Positions 32,766 through 43,278 of a stretch of 64,000 nucleotides of DNA are shown here, one piece after another. Position numbers and translations under genes: made by a program. Within the stretch, counting starts at the first letter, position 1; every line of letters starts with the position of its first letter. The notes under the pieces are model-generated. The model had not been told where the DNA came from. It saw nothing but the letters and a program-made list of their open reading frames with translations, and did not search any database. The stretch comes from Proales similis (Eukaryota; Rotifera; Eurotatoria; Ploima; Proalidae), in contig JAGVRJ010000005.1 of the NCBI GenBank assembly GCA_019059635.1, positions 1,798,001-1,862,000 of the forward strand, read 5' to 3'.

Positions 32766-34104
32766 TCAGACCACATTATATAAAGGTTTCGATTTTGTGG
32801 ACTGTCTGCTAAAATTAAGCCAATACAGCAGCCGGGGCTCCCATTTCTGCCGATTCTTACTGAATAAATTCAAGTAAATTCCAACAATCACCAAAAGACC
32901 TGACCACAAGTACCTTGAAATAAATAATTTTTGTCGAGAATTATTCAAGAGTAAATGTTTGATGGCGATTGTCTTACTGAAATGTGAATGGCTTGGTGAA
33001 AAGAATAAAAGAAAGCACGATTGTTATTGCTTTGCGGCAAGTTGTCACTGTTTCAAGAATGAAAATTTAAAATTGCTCGTTTGAGCGCGACCGACTTGGC
33101 TTAATCGTACCTGTCACAGCGATCAGGGCTCCATAGTGTTTAACCAAGCTCAAGACTATGTTAATACCCAAATAGCCGGTAAGCGAGAAGATTGTCGCAT
33201 AGCTCAAGTTTTCCACGGGATTCTGAAGCCAGACTCGTAAAGCCCCGAGGACGTCATCAAACAGCAGCTCTCCGATTAGAATGTAAAGGGATCCGATTGA
33301 ATACGAGTAGAGCACAACTTCTACATTCGACGCACCGCTCTGTTTCATGTGCTTTTCTTGAAAGTTTCCGATCGCAGCGTCGGCCACCAGTGCCCCGCAG
33401 ATCAGCACAACGCCTAGACTTGAAGCTAGAGGCGAGTTGGGGCAAATGAGCGAGAAAAATCGACTACGGACCGATCGGTTGGAAGGTGGGCTGCAGCTGC
33501 ACGTCAGCAAGAGTGAAGAATATGAGGCCCACGCTCATGCAGACTGAAGCGCTAACGTCATAGACGTTGAACTGTTTGCCTGTCAAGCCATGCAGGTAAG
33601 ATCGCGTAGGCAGAGGAGGGCAGAAGAGAAGAATGAGAAACCTTGGATGAGGATTCCGCCGATGAGCACTGGAATGAGTTTGCAGCATTTGAACATGACC
33701 TGTGTTGGGTAGTTGAGGTAGGGCAGTGCAGCGTTCGAGAGGCCCATAGTTGCCACTGTGAGCAACGCGAGCATTAAGTAGACGTTTAGCGGGATCCTTG
33801 AACGCATGATTTTTTCGATTTATTAAAAGCGAGTCGGTTTTTCCTACTTTCTCCTTGTCTCGCCTCTGAACCATGATTCCGCCCAGGCGAAGAGCGAATA
33901 ACAAACAAACTGAAATAGAGTCAAAAACCACGGGTAGCTCTTGAGACCGGGAAGCCGAAAGATCAGCTCTTGAATGTAGCCGTATACGAGGAAGAATAAA
34001 AACGTGCTGCCTACAAGAGCGACAAATTTGCTTGTTTCAGATCTGCATTTCAACCTGAAGCAGGCCAAATCAATTGAATCGCTCCTAGTCGACCCGTTTG
34101 CCAT
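32766..34104 (-). CDS. SLC35B3: SLC35B3-like transporter, copy D
   Basis: Six exons: 34104-33848, 33796-33642, 33579-33472, 33413-33111, 33047-32978, 32913-32766; 346 aa. Exon lengths 257, 155, 108, 303 and 70 equal those of copy B, and the intron positions are the same. Outside the shared tract the two diverge, for example MANGSTRSDSIDLACFRLKC in exon 1 and VLGALRVWLQNPVENLSYAT in exon 4. Membrane motifs: YGYIQELIFRLPGLKSYPWF, LNYPTQVMFKCCKLIPVLIG, HYGALIAVTVTTCRKAITI and YLWSGLLVIVGIYLN. The frame is intact throughout. TTC27 ends 282 bases upstream of its ATG on the same strand. Confidence 0.9.
33254..33791 (-). repeat. near-identical tract shared with copy B (gene-conversion candidate)
   Basis: Partner of 24192-24729 at a constant offset of 9062 bases, with no insertion or deletion and four mismatches. 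Confidence 0.9.
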
Positions 34105-34386
34105 GATCTCGCTTGAACTGCTCGCTCATCTCTCGCTTTATTCTCTTTTCTATTCTTACTCCAAGAGCGAGGCAAGTTTTGCATAATTTCACCCCGTAGA
34201 CTAGAACTAATGACAATCAGATAGACTACATAATAAAACCCGATTTATGAATGCAAAACGAATACATCCCATCCGCGCAGCTGACTATTCAGCTATTCAA
34301 ATATTCAGCGGCTCCTGTCTCTATCTTTTTTTTTTCATTTTCCTCCTTGTTTATCTTTTATTTTCTTTAAATTTTAGGCAATTAAT

Positions 34387-37300
34387 TTAGCTCAAATAGA
34401 GCTCGTTTAATTGCTCGAAATTTTGCTGCACCTCAACAAAATGTCTATTAACCTCTTTGAGATAGAGAAGTCTGACATAGTTCGCTTCAGATGGATCATC
34501 GCACGGTTGAGGGTCCACTTGGTATTTCATTTTCAGCTTGTTGATAATCGAGCGAACGTTTAGGCTCAATGAACCGAAACGCTCTTTGGCCTGATACAGA
34601 AGCTTTCCGTACTGATTGCATCCTAGACATTCGACGCAAGCTTTTTTTTTCTCTCTCCACCTTAAAAATTGAGTTAATTGAACTTACGCGTCAGGACCTT
34701 GTTCGTGGTGTCGAGAAGCTCACTGCAGCTTTCAACAGTGGCTTCCCATCCAGGCTTGTTGAACGAGTTTCGAAACGATTTCAACAGAAGAGTGAAATAT
34801 TTTTCAACATCGTCGGCCGTGAGCTCTTTCTTGATCAGATTGTTGTTGGTATTGTCAATTTGGGCCAAGTTGAGCACGAGTTCGGCGTAATACCAGTAGA
34901 CTTGCGGTTCGTTCACCATCTAAGATCGAAGCTTTAAACCCAAGGGAAAGTCAAAATGCGGCCGAAAACAACTAACGAGTGATGCAATTCGCTCGAACAG
35001 CTTCAGTAGTTTTGGTTTTAGTCTTAGAATCGATTGATTCTCCTGGTTTTCTGCTTGCAAGCCCTTTTCAATGCTTGTGACCAGAATTCGCAGCACATCC
35101 AAGTCCAAGTATTTTTCCTTCATGTCTAACAGGCGATTGTACGCCTTGATCACATCGTCGAAATAACTGCAGTCAGTGCTGGTCTGGTTCGGTCAACTTT
35201 AGAAATCCTATCCATCACTCTTTAGATCATCTCGGGTCACTTACCCAAAGAAAGTTTTCCCAAATTTTCCAATTCTCATAGTCGTACTTGAGAGCTTCTT
35301 GGAAAACAGCGTGCGCTTTATCCCTTTTGAATTTGGACGATTTTTGGACTTAGAATGGCCTTGAATCGCTTGATTTGCTTACTTTTTGTTGATTTTTGTG
35401 TACGCAGCTGCCAGATTATTCCATGTTTCATGGTTCTTTGAATGAAATTCGTCAGAAAATAGATCGATTTTAGGGCATTGAAGCCTACGTCTGGGTCGAG
35501 GGTTGTACAAAACTTAAACGCCTTAACGGCCGTTTCCCACTGTTCGGCTCTGAACGCGGCATTTCCCAGCATAAACCAGGCATCGAACTTGAATTTAAAA
35601 ATATTTTTAATTGGCCCGGCGTTGGCATCTGAGTTTAGTCATATTGAGGATCAGAGTATTTACCTGCATCGAATTGAGCCCAAGTGACTTTTCAAGATTT
35701 TCAATTGATTCTAAATACTGATTTATGCATTAGTTGGTTATTGGCAGGGCGCAGTTTGCTGCATGAACAGCTGTTTACTTTTTCTTTTGAAAACTGGTAC
35801 TTGCCCAGCATACGGTAAGCTCGCGCCGATCTTCCCTTTGATATTTGAATGGCTTTTTCAAAGCAGCTCGTGTCTCGGGTAACTTCGCCAAGCGAGCAGT
35901 AAAGATCAGCAGTCTCTTTGACTGCCAAACGCTCTCTGATCATGGCCTCGGCCTGATCCGGCTTGTCCAAGGCCACTAGGCACTTGATCACTTCGTCCCA
36001 CATCTCCAGGCCCAAGTAGATTTCCAAGCTGCTGCTGAGCAGGCCAAGTTTGTCATATGTTCTGGCAAGTGTTTTCTGTTCGAAAAGGTCCACTATCGAC
36101 TCATGCATTGACAATCATCCACTCTTTCATCGGCAACTTACTTTAAGCTCCCATATTGAAGGATACTGAACTGAGTAGAAGAACTGATATCGCAAGTTGG
36201 GCGCCAGTTGATTATCTGGCTGACGAAAGTTGTCAACCAAATTCTATTTTTTTTGTTCCAAATGTTTTTTCAACAAAAACCCGACACAAAATGATGTCTG
36301 ATTATACCTCGAGTTGAATAAGGCATCGCTCGATTTTTCTTGAGCTGTTCGATTCCAGACGTGCGCGCATGTAAAGGGCGCAAAATTGAATGCACCAGTT
36401 TTGAGGCTGATTCAATATGAGCTTTTAATAACAGAAAACGACCACTCTGTCATATTTAACTTATTCGGGCGCCAAATGAATTGAATTTCATCTACCTCAA
36501 TAAAAGGAATGAGTTCTTCGATCGTCAACTCATGATGCGGATTATTTTTTTGATGATTGATCCTTCAGAATCAGAGCAGTCGAATTAAGTTGGGTAGAGA
36601 GACAATGTCCAGAGCTAAAGTAAACGCATACAAGGCACAGTAGAGAGCTGCTTGCTGGATTTGTGCTATTGTTTGATTTTCGCGCAGTTTCTCCTCATCC
36701 TCTGGATTGGAGATTTTCACTTTTTCCAGTAGGAGATCGTCGTCGAGTCCGATGTTCTTTTTTTGGTTTTAAGTTGAATTTTTAAAGAGTCGAAACACTA
36801 ACACTCGATTTACCTGCGGCAACAGACGAATATCAATGCCTTTGTTTGCATGAGCGGCAGATGAAACAAACGACCAGTCGAGGCCAACGCCGACGTCTTC
36901 CTCTTTTGGAGGCCGAATTTTGAGAAAGAGTTGAGCGACGTCTTTTTGCTGAAATTTGGTTCGCTTTCCGTAGACACCGACCAATTCGAAATTCAGATCG
37001 GACATCAATGCTGCTTTCTCAAAACTTGCTAAGCCCTGAGTCCAATTATAAATTTGATAGTAAATATGGCCAGCTTCCATGTAGTAGCAAATGGCCGCCA
37101 CTCTATCTTAGGCTGTCTGAGGAGTCGAATTTGGGGTAAAGGTTCCGTTAACTCACATGAAAGTCTGTGGGTCTAGTCGACTGTGCAGTGACTCTTCGCT
37201 CTTGACGTCGAACATCTTGTTATCTGAACTGGCTTATTAGTTAATGCGACACGTGAGGGAAGATATTCTTACATTTCTCAATAATCTGAATGGACCTGGT

Positions 37301-38062
37301 AGCCAGAGAAGAACAACGCTCTTCGAATAGCTGTTGGTAAACAAACAAGAGACGCAAAGTCCACCAGTCGGCAAACTTCAACATCAATTGGAGTCTCGCG
37401 CTCGCATGATTTAAGATCTAATACGACTTACTGGAACGTCCAGAAGATTTTGGTCAACGTTGAGCAAAATGACCTTGGCAAGAAGAAACAAATGAGCTGC
37501 GTCGACCGCCGTAAACATTTGCTCGCCGTCTACATTGAGCAAGAGGCGAACTTTCTCTTGGAAAGCTGCAACTTCCTTGTTTCATTTTTTTTTGGTCATT
37601 GATGCAGAAAAATCATTCATCGATTTGACTTACTTGACTCTTGGGCTCGAAGTGGTCGATCAAGTTAAAAACTCGATTGGACGGCGAGTTATCGTACAAC
37701 GCATCTTTGAGCAAGTGTTGTGGAATGGATGAACGAATTATTGGCGACGGGCCAAGCCAGTTAGCTTGCACGAACGCTTGTAGACAAGCAATCGCCAGCC
37801 TAACAAGCTCATAGCTCTGCTTGCTAGACGCAGTCATAAAGGCGGCAAAGCGATCAGTGACTGCTTCAACTTCATCTGCGTTTACGTCACTACTTTCAGA
37901 GCCCAAAAGGTTCTGTTTGAGCCAGTCTATGAGCTTGTGAAACAGACTCTGGTCGACTATGGCCTCCGCGAAGCGATTTTTCCTCAGCAGTTGGTCGTCA
38001 GATACGCTGCTGATCAATTCGCTGGGCTCGATCAGATCAATGCCGCATATTAACGAGAGCAT
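34387..38062 (-). CDS. TTC27: tetratricopeptide repeat protein 27
   Basis: Seventeen exons: 38062-37634, 37575-37432, 37375-37273, 37223-37157, 37102-36814, 36756-36632, 36562-36496, 36421-36308, 36243-36142, 36075-35779, 35717-35664, 35587-35489, 35435-35383, 35323-35245, 35183-34977, 34919-34688, 34640-34387; 904 aa (human 843). The biochemical role of TTC27 is poorly defined. Landmarks: CLQAFVQANWLGPSP, WWTLRLLFVYQQLFEERC, YGKRTKFQQKDVAQLFL, NHQKNNPHHELTIEEL, LARTYDKLGLLSSSLEIYLG, EMWDEVIKCLVALDKPDQAE, ADLYCSLGEV, ISKGRSARAYRMLGKY, NHETWNNLAAAY, YENWKIWENFLW and DDVIKAYNRLLDMKEKYLDL. The TPR array fills the C-terminal half. The exon 2 and exon 8 acceptors were chosen by alignment. The start at 38062 is the first ATG of the conserved frame. 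Confidence 0.9.
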
Positions 38063-38203
38063 TTTGTTCTCAACTTTGATGCTTCTTAGTAAAATAGACC
38101 GGAATTTTACGAATTGAATATTAGGCAAGCAGGACAACTACCTCCTTTTGAAAAGTTTTAGTGAATTGAATTGAAAGCAAATGCTTGCTATTCTCTCTAT
38201 TTT

Positions 38204-38221
38204 TCTCTCTCTCTCTCTCTT
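38204..38221. repeat. (CT)n microsatellite
   Basis: Pyrimidine dinucleotide tract in the 192-base gap between MRPS34 and TTC27. Confidence 0.85.
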
Positions 38222-38254
38222 TAGAACAGTTTTATTCAATTCGACTCTAAAAAT

Positions 38255-38806
38255 CTATTTGTACTCGAAATGCGAAAACGGATGCTCTTTATAAACAAGT
38301 GGAAGCTTAAGCTCGTCAGGTTTGACTTGAAGTTGTTTTTCGGTGACCTCTTGACTGAGCATTTCTTTTATCAACGGAGGAAGCTCGCCGAAACGTGGCA
38401 GTAAAGAAGGCTCTCGCCACTTTTCTCCTTCTGGCTTGGTCCGCTCCAAATAGAACTTTTCCTGGTCTTTCGGAATCAGCTGGAAATCTTCTTTGTAGCC
38501 GGGAATCGTCTGAATTCCGTAATGCCCGCCACGAAATACCACACGCGCCTCGAACTCTCCGCGTCTCAAGAACTCATCGCTCATGTCCGCTTCCATCTTG
38601 GTCAAAACGTAATAGGTAACCTCTTTGATTCAAGTTCTTAGAAGACTGAGATCAAACTCAGGTGCTGATTGCTTACCGGGATAGCGTAGAAAAGTGCTCC
38701 TAATGAACATGCGTCCGACGCCAAAATCCTTTAGCTTTAGGCATATCTGCGGCAAAGACTTGCCGACGAAACGGCCGGCACGGCCAACGTACTCAAAGGC
38801 TGTCAT
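38255..38806 (-). CDS. MRPS34: mitochondrial ribosomal protein mS34
   Basis: Two exons: 38806-38677 and 38622-38255; 165 aa. mS34 is a small-subunit protein of the animal mitoribosome. Recognised by the pattern FGVGRMFIRSTFLRYPEVTY followed by YVLTKMEAD, FEARVVFRGGHYGIQ and DFQLIPKDQEKF, which parallels human FGLGRLVTRKSWLW, YWRLTRV and DWRLVPKHEEEAF. The C-terminus has LPPLIKEMLSQE. The protein is shorter than human (218 aa), missing part of the N-terminus and tail, so the ATG at 38806 could be preceded by a further exon. Acceptor AATCAAAG|AG was chosen for frame. TTC27 begins 192 bases downstream on the same strand. Confidence 0.75.
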
Positions 38807-39410
38807 TCTAACTGACTTTCCAACTATCTGGGTGTTGTTTGAAATCAGTAGGAATCTGAACGCAAAGGATTGAGGCTCGATTAAGCGTGTTCGCTCTGAT
38901 TTGTAGAGCGCGCATGCAAATCCATGTTTAACATTGTACTTGCTCTTCAATAACCTGGCAACAGCCTTTTCTGTTCTCCGAATTCATCAGATATGTTTCG
39001 CATCAATGGCACAGCTATAATCGACACAAATAGAATCCGCGCAATATTTTCCCTGCAACTTGCACTGGAATGAATTTGCTCACCTTGAGCATTTCAGACG
39101 CCCCAGAAGCTGGGTGCTCTGTGTGATGGTTGAATGAAGCCTAAGTTGGGGTAGATTGCATTTGAACCCAAGTCAAACGAGTTATTGCTGAGCATCGGTC
39201 ACTGCCTAAACGGTTATCAGCGACCGTTGACGATTAAATCAAATTTTCTAAATGTTTCAGACTAACTGGGGTCGTTGAGGACGAGTACGGTATACGGCTG
39301 GTGTTTGTTGGTCGCATGCAAAAATATTAATTTCTTTCGGTTGGGCGAAATTTTGTTTCTTTTTTTTCAAAATACTCTTGCAGGGCAGCCTAGAGAACGA
39401 ACCCGCTCAA
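38807..39410. other. intergenic between divergent MRPS34 and THAP/C2H2 gene
   Basis: A strong 3' splice site (T-rich, ACTCTTGCAG) ends at 39381, 30 bases before the ATG of the downstream gene, so a 5' UTR exon for that gene probably lies in this interval or further upstream. Confidence 0.45.
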
Positions 39411-41924
39411 ATGCTAAGCAGTAGCCAATTAAACGATGCACTGCCGTTCGATGCTGCCAAAACAGTGATCGCACACTCTGCGCCCTCGAGGCCCAGCTGT
39501 ATGGTCATTGGCTGCAAAAACGGTCCGGGCTGTAGCAATCCAACCGTGAAATTCTACCAAGTGCCCAGCATGTGGTCGAGCAACGAGCCGAGTGTGGCAC
39601 GTCAATGGTACATAAACACATTGAGAGAGGACTTGCTGGAGAGCGAGCCGCACAGCAACATTCAACACCACGTTTGTATTGAGCATTTTGACGAAGAAAG
39701 TTTCCTATTTCCGGACGACAATCCGAACGACCTGAACGGCTCGCTAAACGATTCGGAGAGTCAAATGATTGTTCTGAAAGCAGACGCGGTGCCGTCTCTG
39801 TTTGAAATAGACGTCTTTCAAAAAATGATCGCCTACCAAGAGCAGGTGAGCAAGACCTCCCAAATGACACAGGTTGAGTCAAGGCCCAGCTCTCTCCTGT
39901 CCAATCTAATCGAAAATGGCGGCAGCCTAACGCCGAACAAACGAGCTAGAATCGACGCAGAGACGCGGGCAGCTCTGATGCAGCGAGTGCCCAAGGCAGT
40001 TAAGCGAACTGCCCTTAAGCCAGAAAGAGTTCAAGATAAGCTGCAAAAAGCGGTCAAGCGAACTGCAGGACTAGTTCAGCAATGTACGGCCAATAAATCC
40101 GAGAAGCATTCTTATTTAAGAGACATTCTTCCACCGCCCATCATGCAATCGACCAAAAAAGTCAACAAAGCAGTAAAACACACCGCAGCTGTACAGCCAA
40201 TGCCCAATCTGCCCAACAAGCTCAGCCCTCGAGCAGACACGAATGGCTGCCTGACGGTCACCACCACGTATGTGTACAAACGAATCAGTCAAGAGCCTGA
40301 GATCGATCTGGAAATGGAGTGCGAGGAAGAGGAGGTGGTCTACATTCGACCAGAGTCGGTGTCAAAAAGCGAAGAACAAGCGTCAATAAGCAAGTTTTAC
40401 TCGAGAAGAGAAGGCGCTCTGGCCAGTGCGATGGCCGCCAACAAGAAACTGAGCCTGCCAGTGGACATGAGGCCTTTGAATGCTCCGATCAAGTGCTGCG
40501 TTTGCGGACTCTTACTCGCTCATAACATTGCTCTCACTGCACACATTTGCTCGCATCTGGAGTCAAGCAATCCGAACTACACGTCGCCGTTCGATGCGGT
40601 TACAACTAAATGCACTCTATGCAAACAGTGTTTTGAGCATCCGTACGACTTAATCAAGCATTTGGACCAGCGGCATACGGGCAAGCAGCAGGACGGGCAC
40701 AAATGTCGAATATGTGAAACAGAACATGAATCGCAGTCAATGCTCTTGTCCCATCTCAGAGCAGAGCACTCAGAGCCTGAGATGCCGTACAGATGTGAGG
40801 CGTGCGGCTTTCACACTTCGTTCTATGCCGACGCAATCTATCACATCAAGCGATTTCATACTCGCACTCTACGCTTCTTTTGTCCGTATTGTCTCAAGAG
40901 TTTTGTTCTGGCCTACGACGCCAAAAAGGGCTACATAGTGACGAGCCAGTTCTACGCTCATCTGTCCTCGCATTTCGCTCACACTCAAAACGGCGATGAC
41001 ACACCGTCCAAGTGTAGACACTGCACCAAATGCATTTTGCATGTGCGAGATATGAAGGAGCACTTGGCATTAGACCACGGCTGCGAACTAGACGACGAGG
41101 AAAAAGAGAAAATAGACAATCAACATCAGCGGCGTTCTCTTCGGCCATCTAGACGTCTAAACAAAAGCTGCGTTCATTTGATCGGCTCAGATTCAGAGTC
41201 GAATGGCTCTCCGGATGTAGACGGCTTGGAGCAGACGCGCCGACGCATATCCAAACGAGCGTTGCTAATAAGCAACGATTCTGCGTCTCGTCGCCGTCAG
41301 AAGGCCATAAAAAATTCGAGTCGACTTAGGCACTCAGACGACAGACAAGACAGCGGCTCCGGTCGTCCAGGCACGAACGATACCAACAGTCTGATTTACA
41401 ACGACATTGACACGTCCTTTACTGACGAGTCGAACGATTTTTATGTAAACACGGTGCTCAGTGGCGGTGTTAGATTCAGTTGTATGAAAAACGAGTTCAA
41501 GTGTGCAGAATGCGGCCAAACTGACTTGAACGAGCATTTTAAAAACCACTACACTTGCCACCAGTGCTACTACAACACGAATTGTTCCAACTCATTTGAA
41601 TTTCATTTACACGGCCATTTAGTGAAGAATAGAGTGGCCATGTGGAACAAGCGGCACTTGACCAACAACACAGAGCTCTACCAGTGTCCTTGCGGCTTCA
41701 ATTTAGACAGCGGCTCGGCTAGATCAAGCGCAAGCAATGGCAACACAATGGCCGAGCATTTGAACAATTGCCCGTCCCGATACTGTATCGTCAACATCGA
41801 AGAAGAAGAAGATGAAGGTTAGTACTCACTCAGTCAGGACTTATTTTCCTTTTATTCTCTTTATTTGGTTTGATTTCACTTCAAAATAGAAAACGAGACG
41901 TGGAGTCAGCCCGAGTCCAAGTGA
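39411..41924 (+). CDS. THAP domain and C2H2 zinc-finger protein
   Basis: Two exons: 39411-41817 and 41890-41924; 813 aa. The first is one of the largest exons in the window. A THAP-type C2CH zinc domain lies at about residues 30-130: CMVIGCKNGPGCSNPTVKFY, RQWYINTLREDL, HHVCIEHFDEESF and the closing AVPSLF. Residues 195-260 contain three copies of KAVK[RH]TA. From about 362 follow C2H2-like fingers, including CCVCGLLLAHNIALTAHICSH, CTLCKQCFEHPYDLIKHLDQRH, CEACGFHTSFYADAIYHIKRFH and CRHCTKCILHVRDMKEHLALDH, then a Ser/Arg-rich linker and two more Cys/His clusters. A strong donor at 41921 inside exon 2 could extend the protein. Nuclear DNA binding is inferred; no orthologue is assigned. Confidence 0.78.
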
Positions 41925-42225
41925 GTTTGCGAGTTGTTCCTGCCTGATCTAAAAGCGCGATCCGAACGTACCCCACAATTGTGTGCTGTTTTATTTTTGT
42001 AAAAATAAAAAATTATTCCGAGTCTACTATTCAAAAGGAGGCGTTAGTCAATGAGCGAACGGTTCGCTGCATGGCCACATTTCAAACAAGTTGCTGGTCT
42101 ACTTTCTCATTTAAACTTTTTTCCTCTTTATTTTTCAAAGTAAATTTGAACGAATGCCGACTCATTTATTTGTGCGTTGTTGGCGGCTATGGGACTGACG
42201 GAAAGAAGAAACGAACCCAAAAGTA

Positions 42226-42246
42226 AGAGAGAAAGAGAGAGAGAGA
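42226..42246. repeat. (GA)n tract
   Basis: GA-rich simple repeat in noncoding sequence. Confidence 0.8.
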
Positions 42247-42479
42247 ATCGCTTGGCTTCATCAACAAATAGACACTTCTTATCTATTTCTAATGGCCAGA
42301 GGGTGACCAACCATTCGATATTATCATATTGAATTAAAAGCACACCGAACGAAGCGCACTTGTTGTCGCGTGTAGCCAGCAGCTTGCTTCTTGTAATAGG
42401 AGCCAGATGACGCTCACGCATGCGTAGCCACCATTCATTTACTTTTGCGTTTTTGATAACAGCATCGCACCGTATGGTC

Positions 42480-42506
42480 GGCAGGCAGGCAGGCAGGCAA
42501 GCAAGC
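42480..42506. repeat. (GGCA)n tetranucleotide repeat
   Basis: Four to five GGCA units that grade into AGCA. Confidence 0.85.
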
Positions 42507-43278
42507 ATATCGACTTGCTTTAGAGAAGAGAGAAAAAGACGAGCGCGAGCTGGCGTGCATTCAGGCCAGATAAGCAGATAGTTCGGGTCGAATGGGAAAC
42601 GATGAATAACTATGGGAATCATAAATCAATGTGCTGGCCGACCGAGTGACCGACTGAGTGCAGTCTATTTCTCACTCGTTGGTTGCCACTTTTCGCCTTC
42701 TTAGATTTTTATCATTGGTCAAAGTTGCTTGAAGCCCTCGAATTTAGCTGCATTTTATTTTATAATTTGCTCGCCCAACTAGCGAGCGAGAGCGCCTAAA
42801 CCAGCACTCTAAATTATGTAGGTCGTTTGCACTCACAAAATGAACACATTCGACCCATCACACAAGCTTCAGACTCTTTCGAATGTGCCTGTGTGTGCGC
42901 TCGCGTGTGTGTGTGTTCCAACTGGCCATTAACATTTTAAGGGTCGAGCGTAGTAGGAATTATTTGGCCAACTATTTTTCTTCTAACCTCCACATTCTAA
43001 ACCGCAGCACATGCGCACGCACGCACGCGCTCCTAAGCTACGCCAGGCTAATTCATGCAATCCCTCGGCAAGTAACTAGACCACTTAGGTCAAAGGTGGC
43101 GCGTGGCTTGCCCTCAAAAGTCTTCAACCGATATCATAACCGGCCTGCTAATTGTTAAGCAACAAGCTGAATCCTAATTCTTTGCATTTAATTCACCGCA
43201 ATCTCTTACTGGTCTTGAGACGTCTTGCTAGACTTGAGCAGTTGACTTTTTTTTTCAAAAATTTTCTGATTTCTTCAG

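Larger units (their letters stand above)
41925..43278. other. intergenic upstream of laminin gamma
   Basis: Contains (GA)n at 42226-42246, (GGCA)n at 42480-42506 and CA-type tracts near 42880-42915 and 43010-43030. The interval ends in a T-rich 3' splice site whose AG directly abuts the laminin ATG, so a 5' UTR exon should be here. Confidence 0.5.

Noticed and set aside
32978-33047. Suspected frameshift in exon 5 of SLC35B3 copy D
   Set aside because: Recounting the bases gave 70, the same as the other three copies, and the frame is intact.
42128-42622. 164-codon minus-strand frame upstream of laminin
   Set aside because: It contains translated GA and GGCA simple repeats and no domain.
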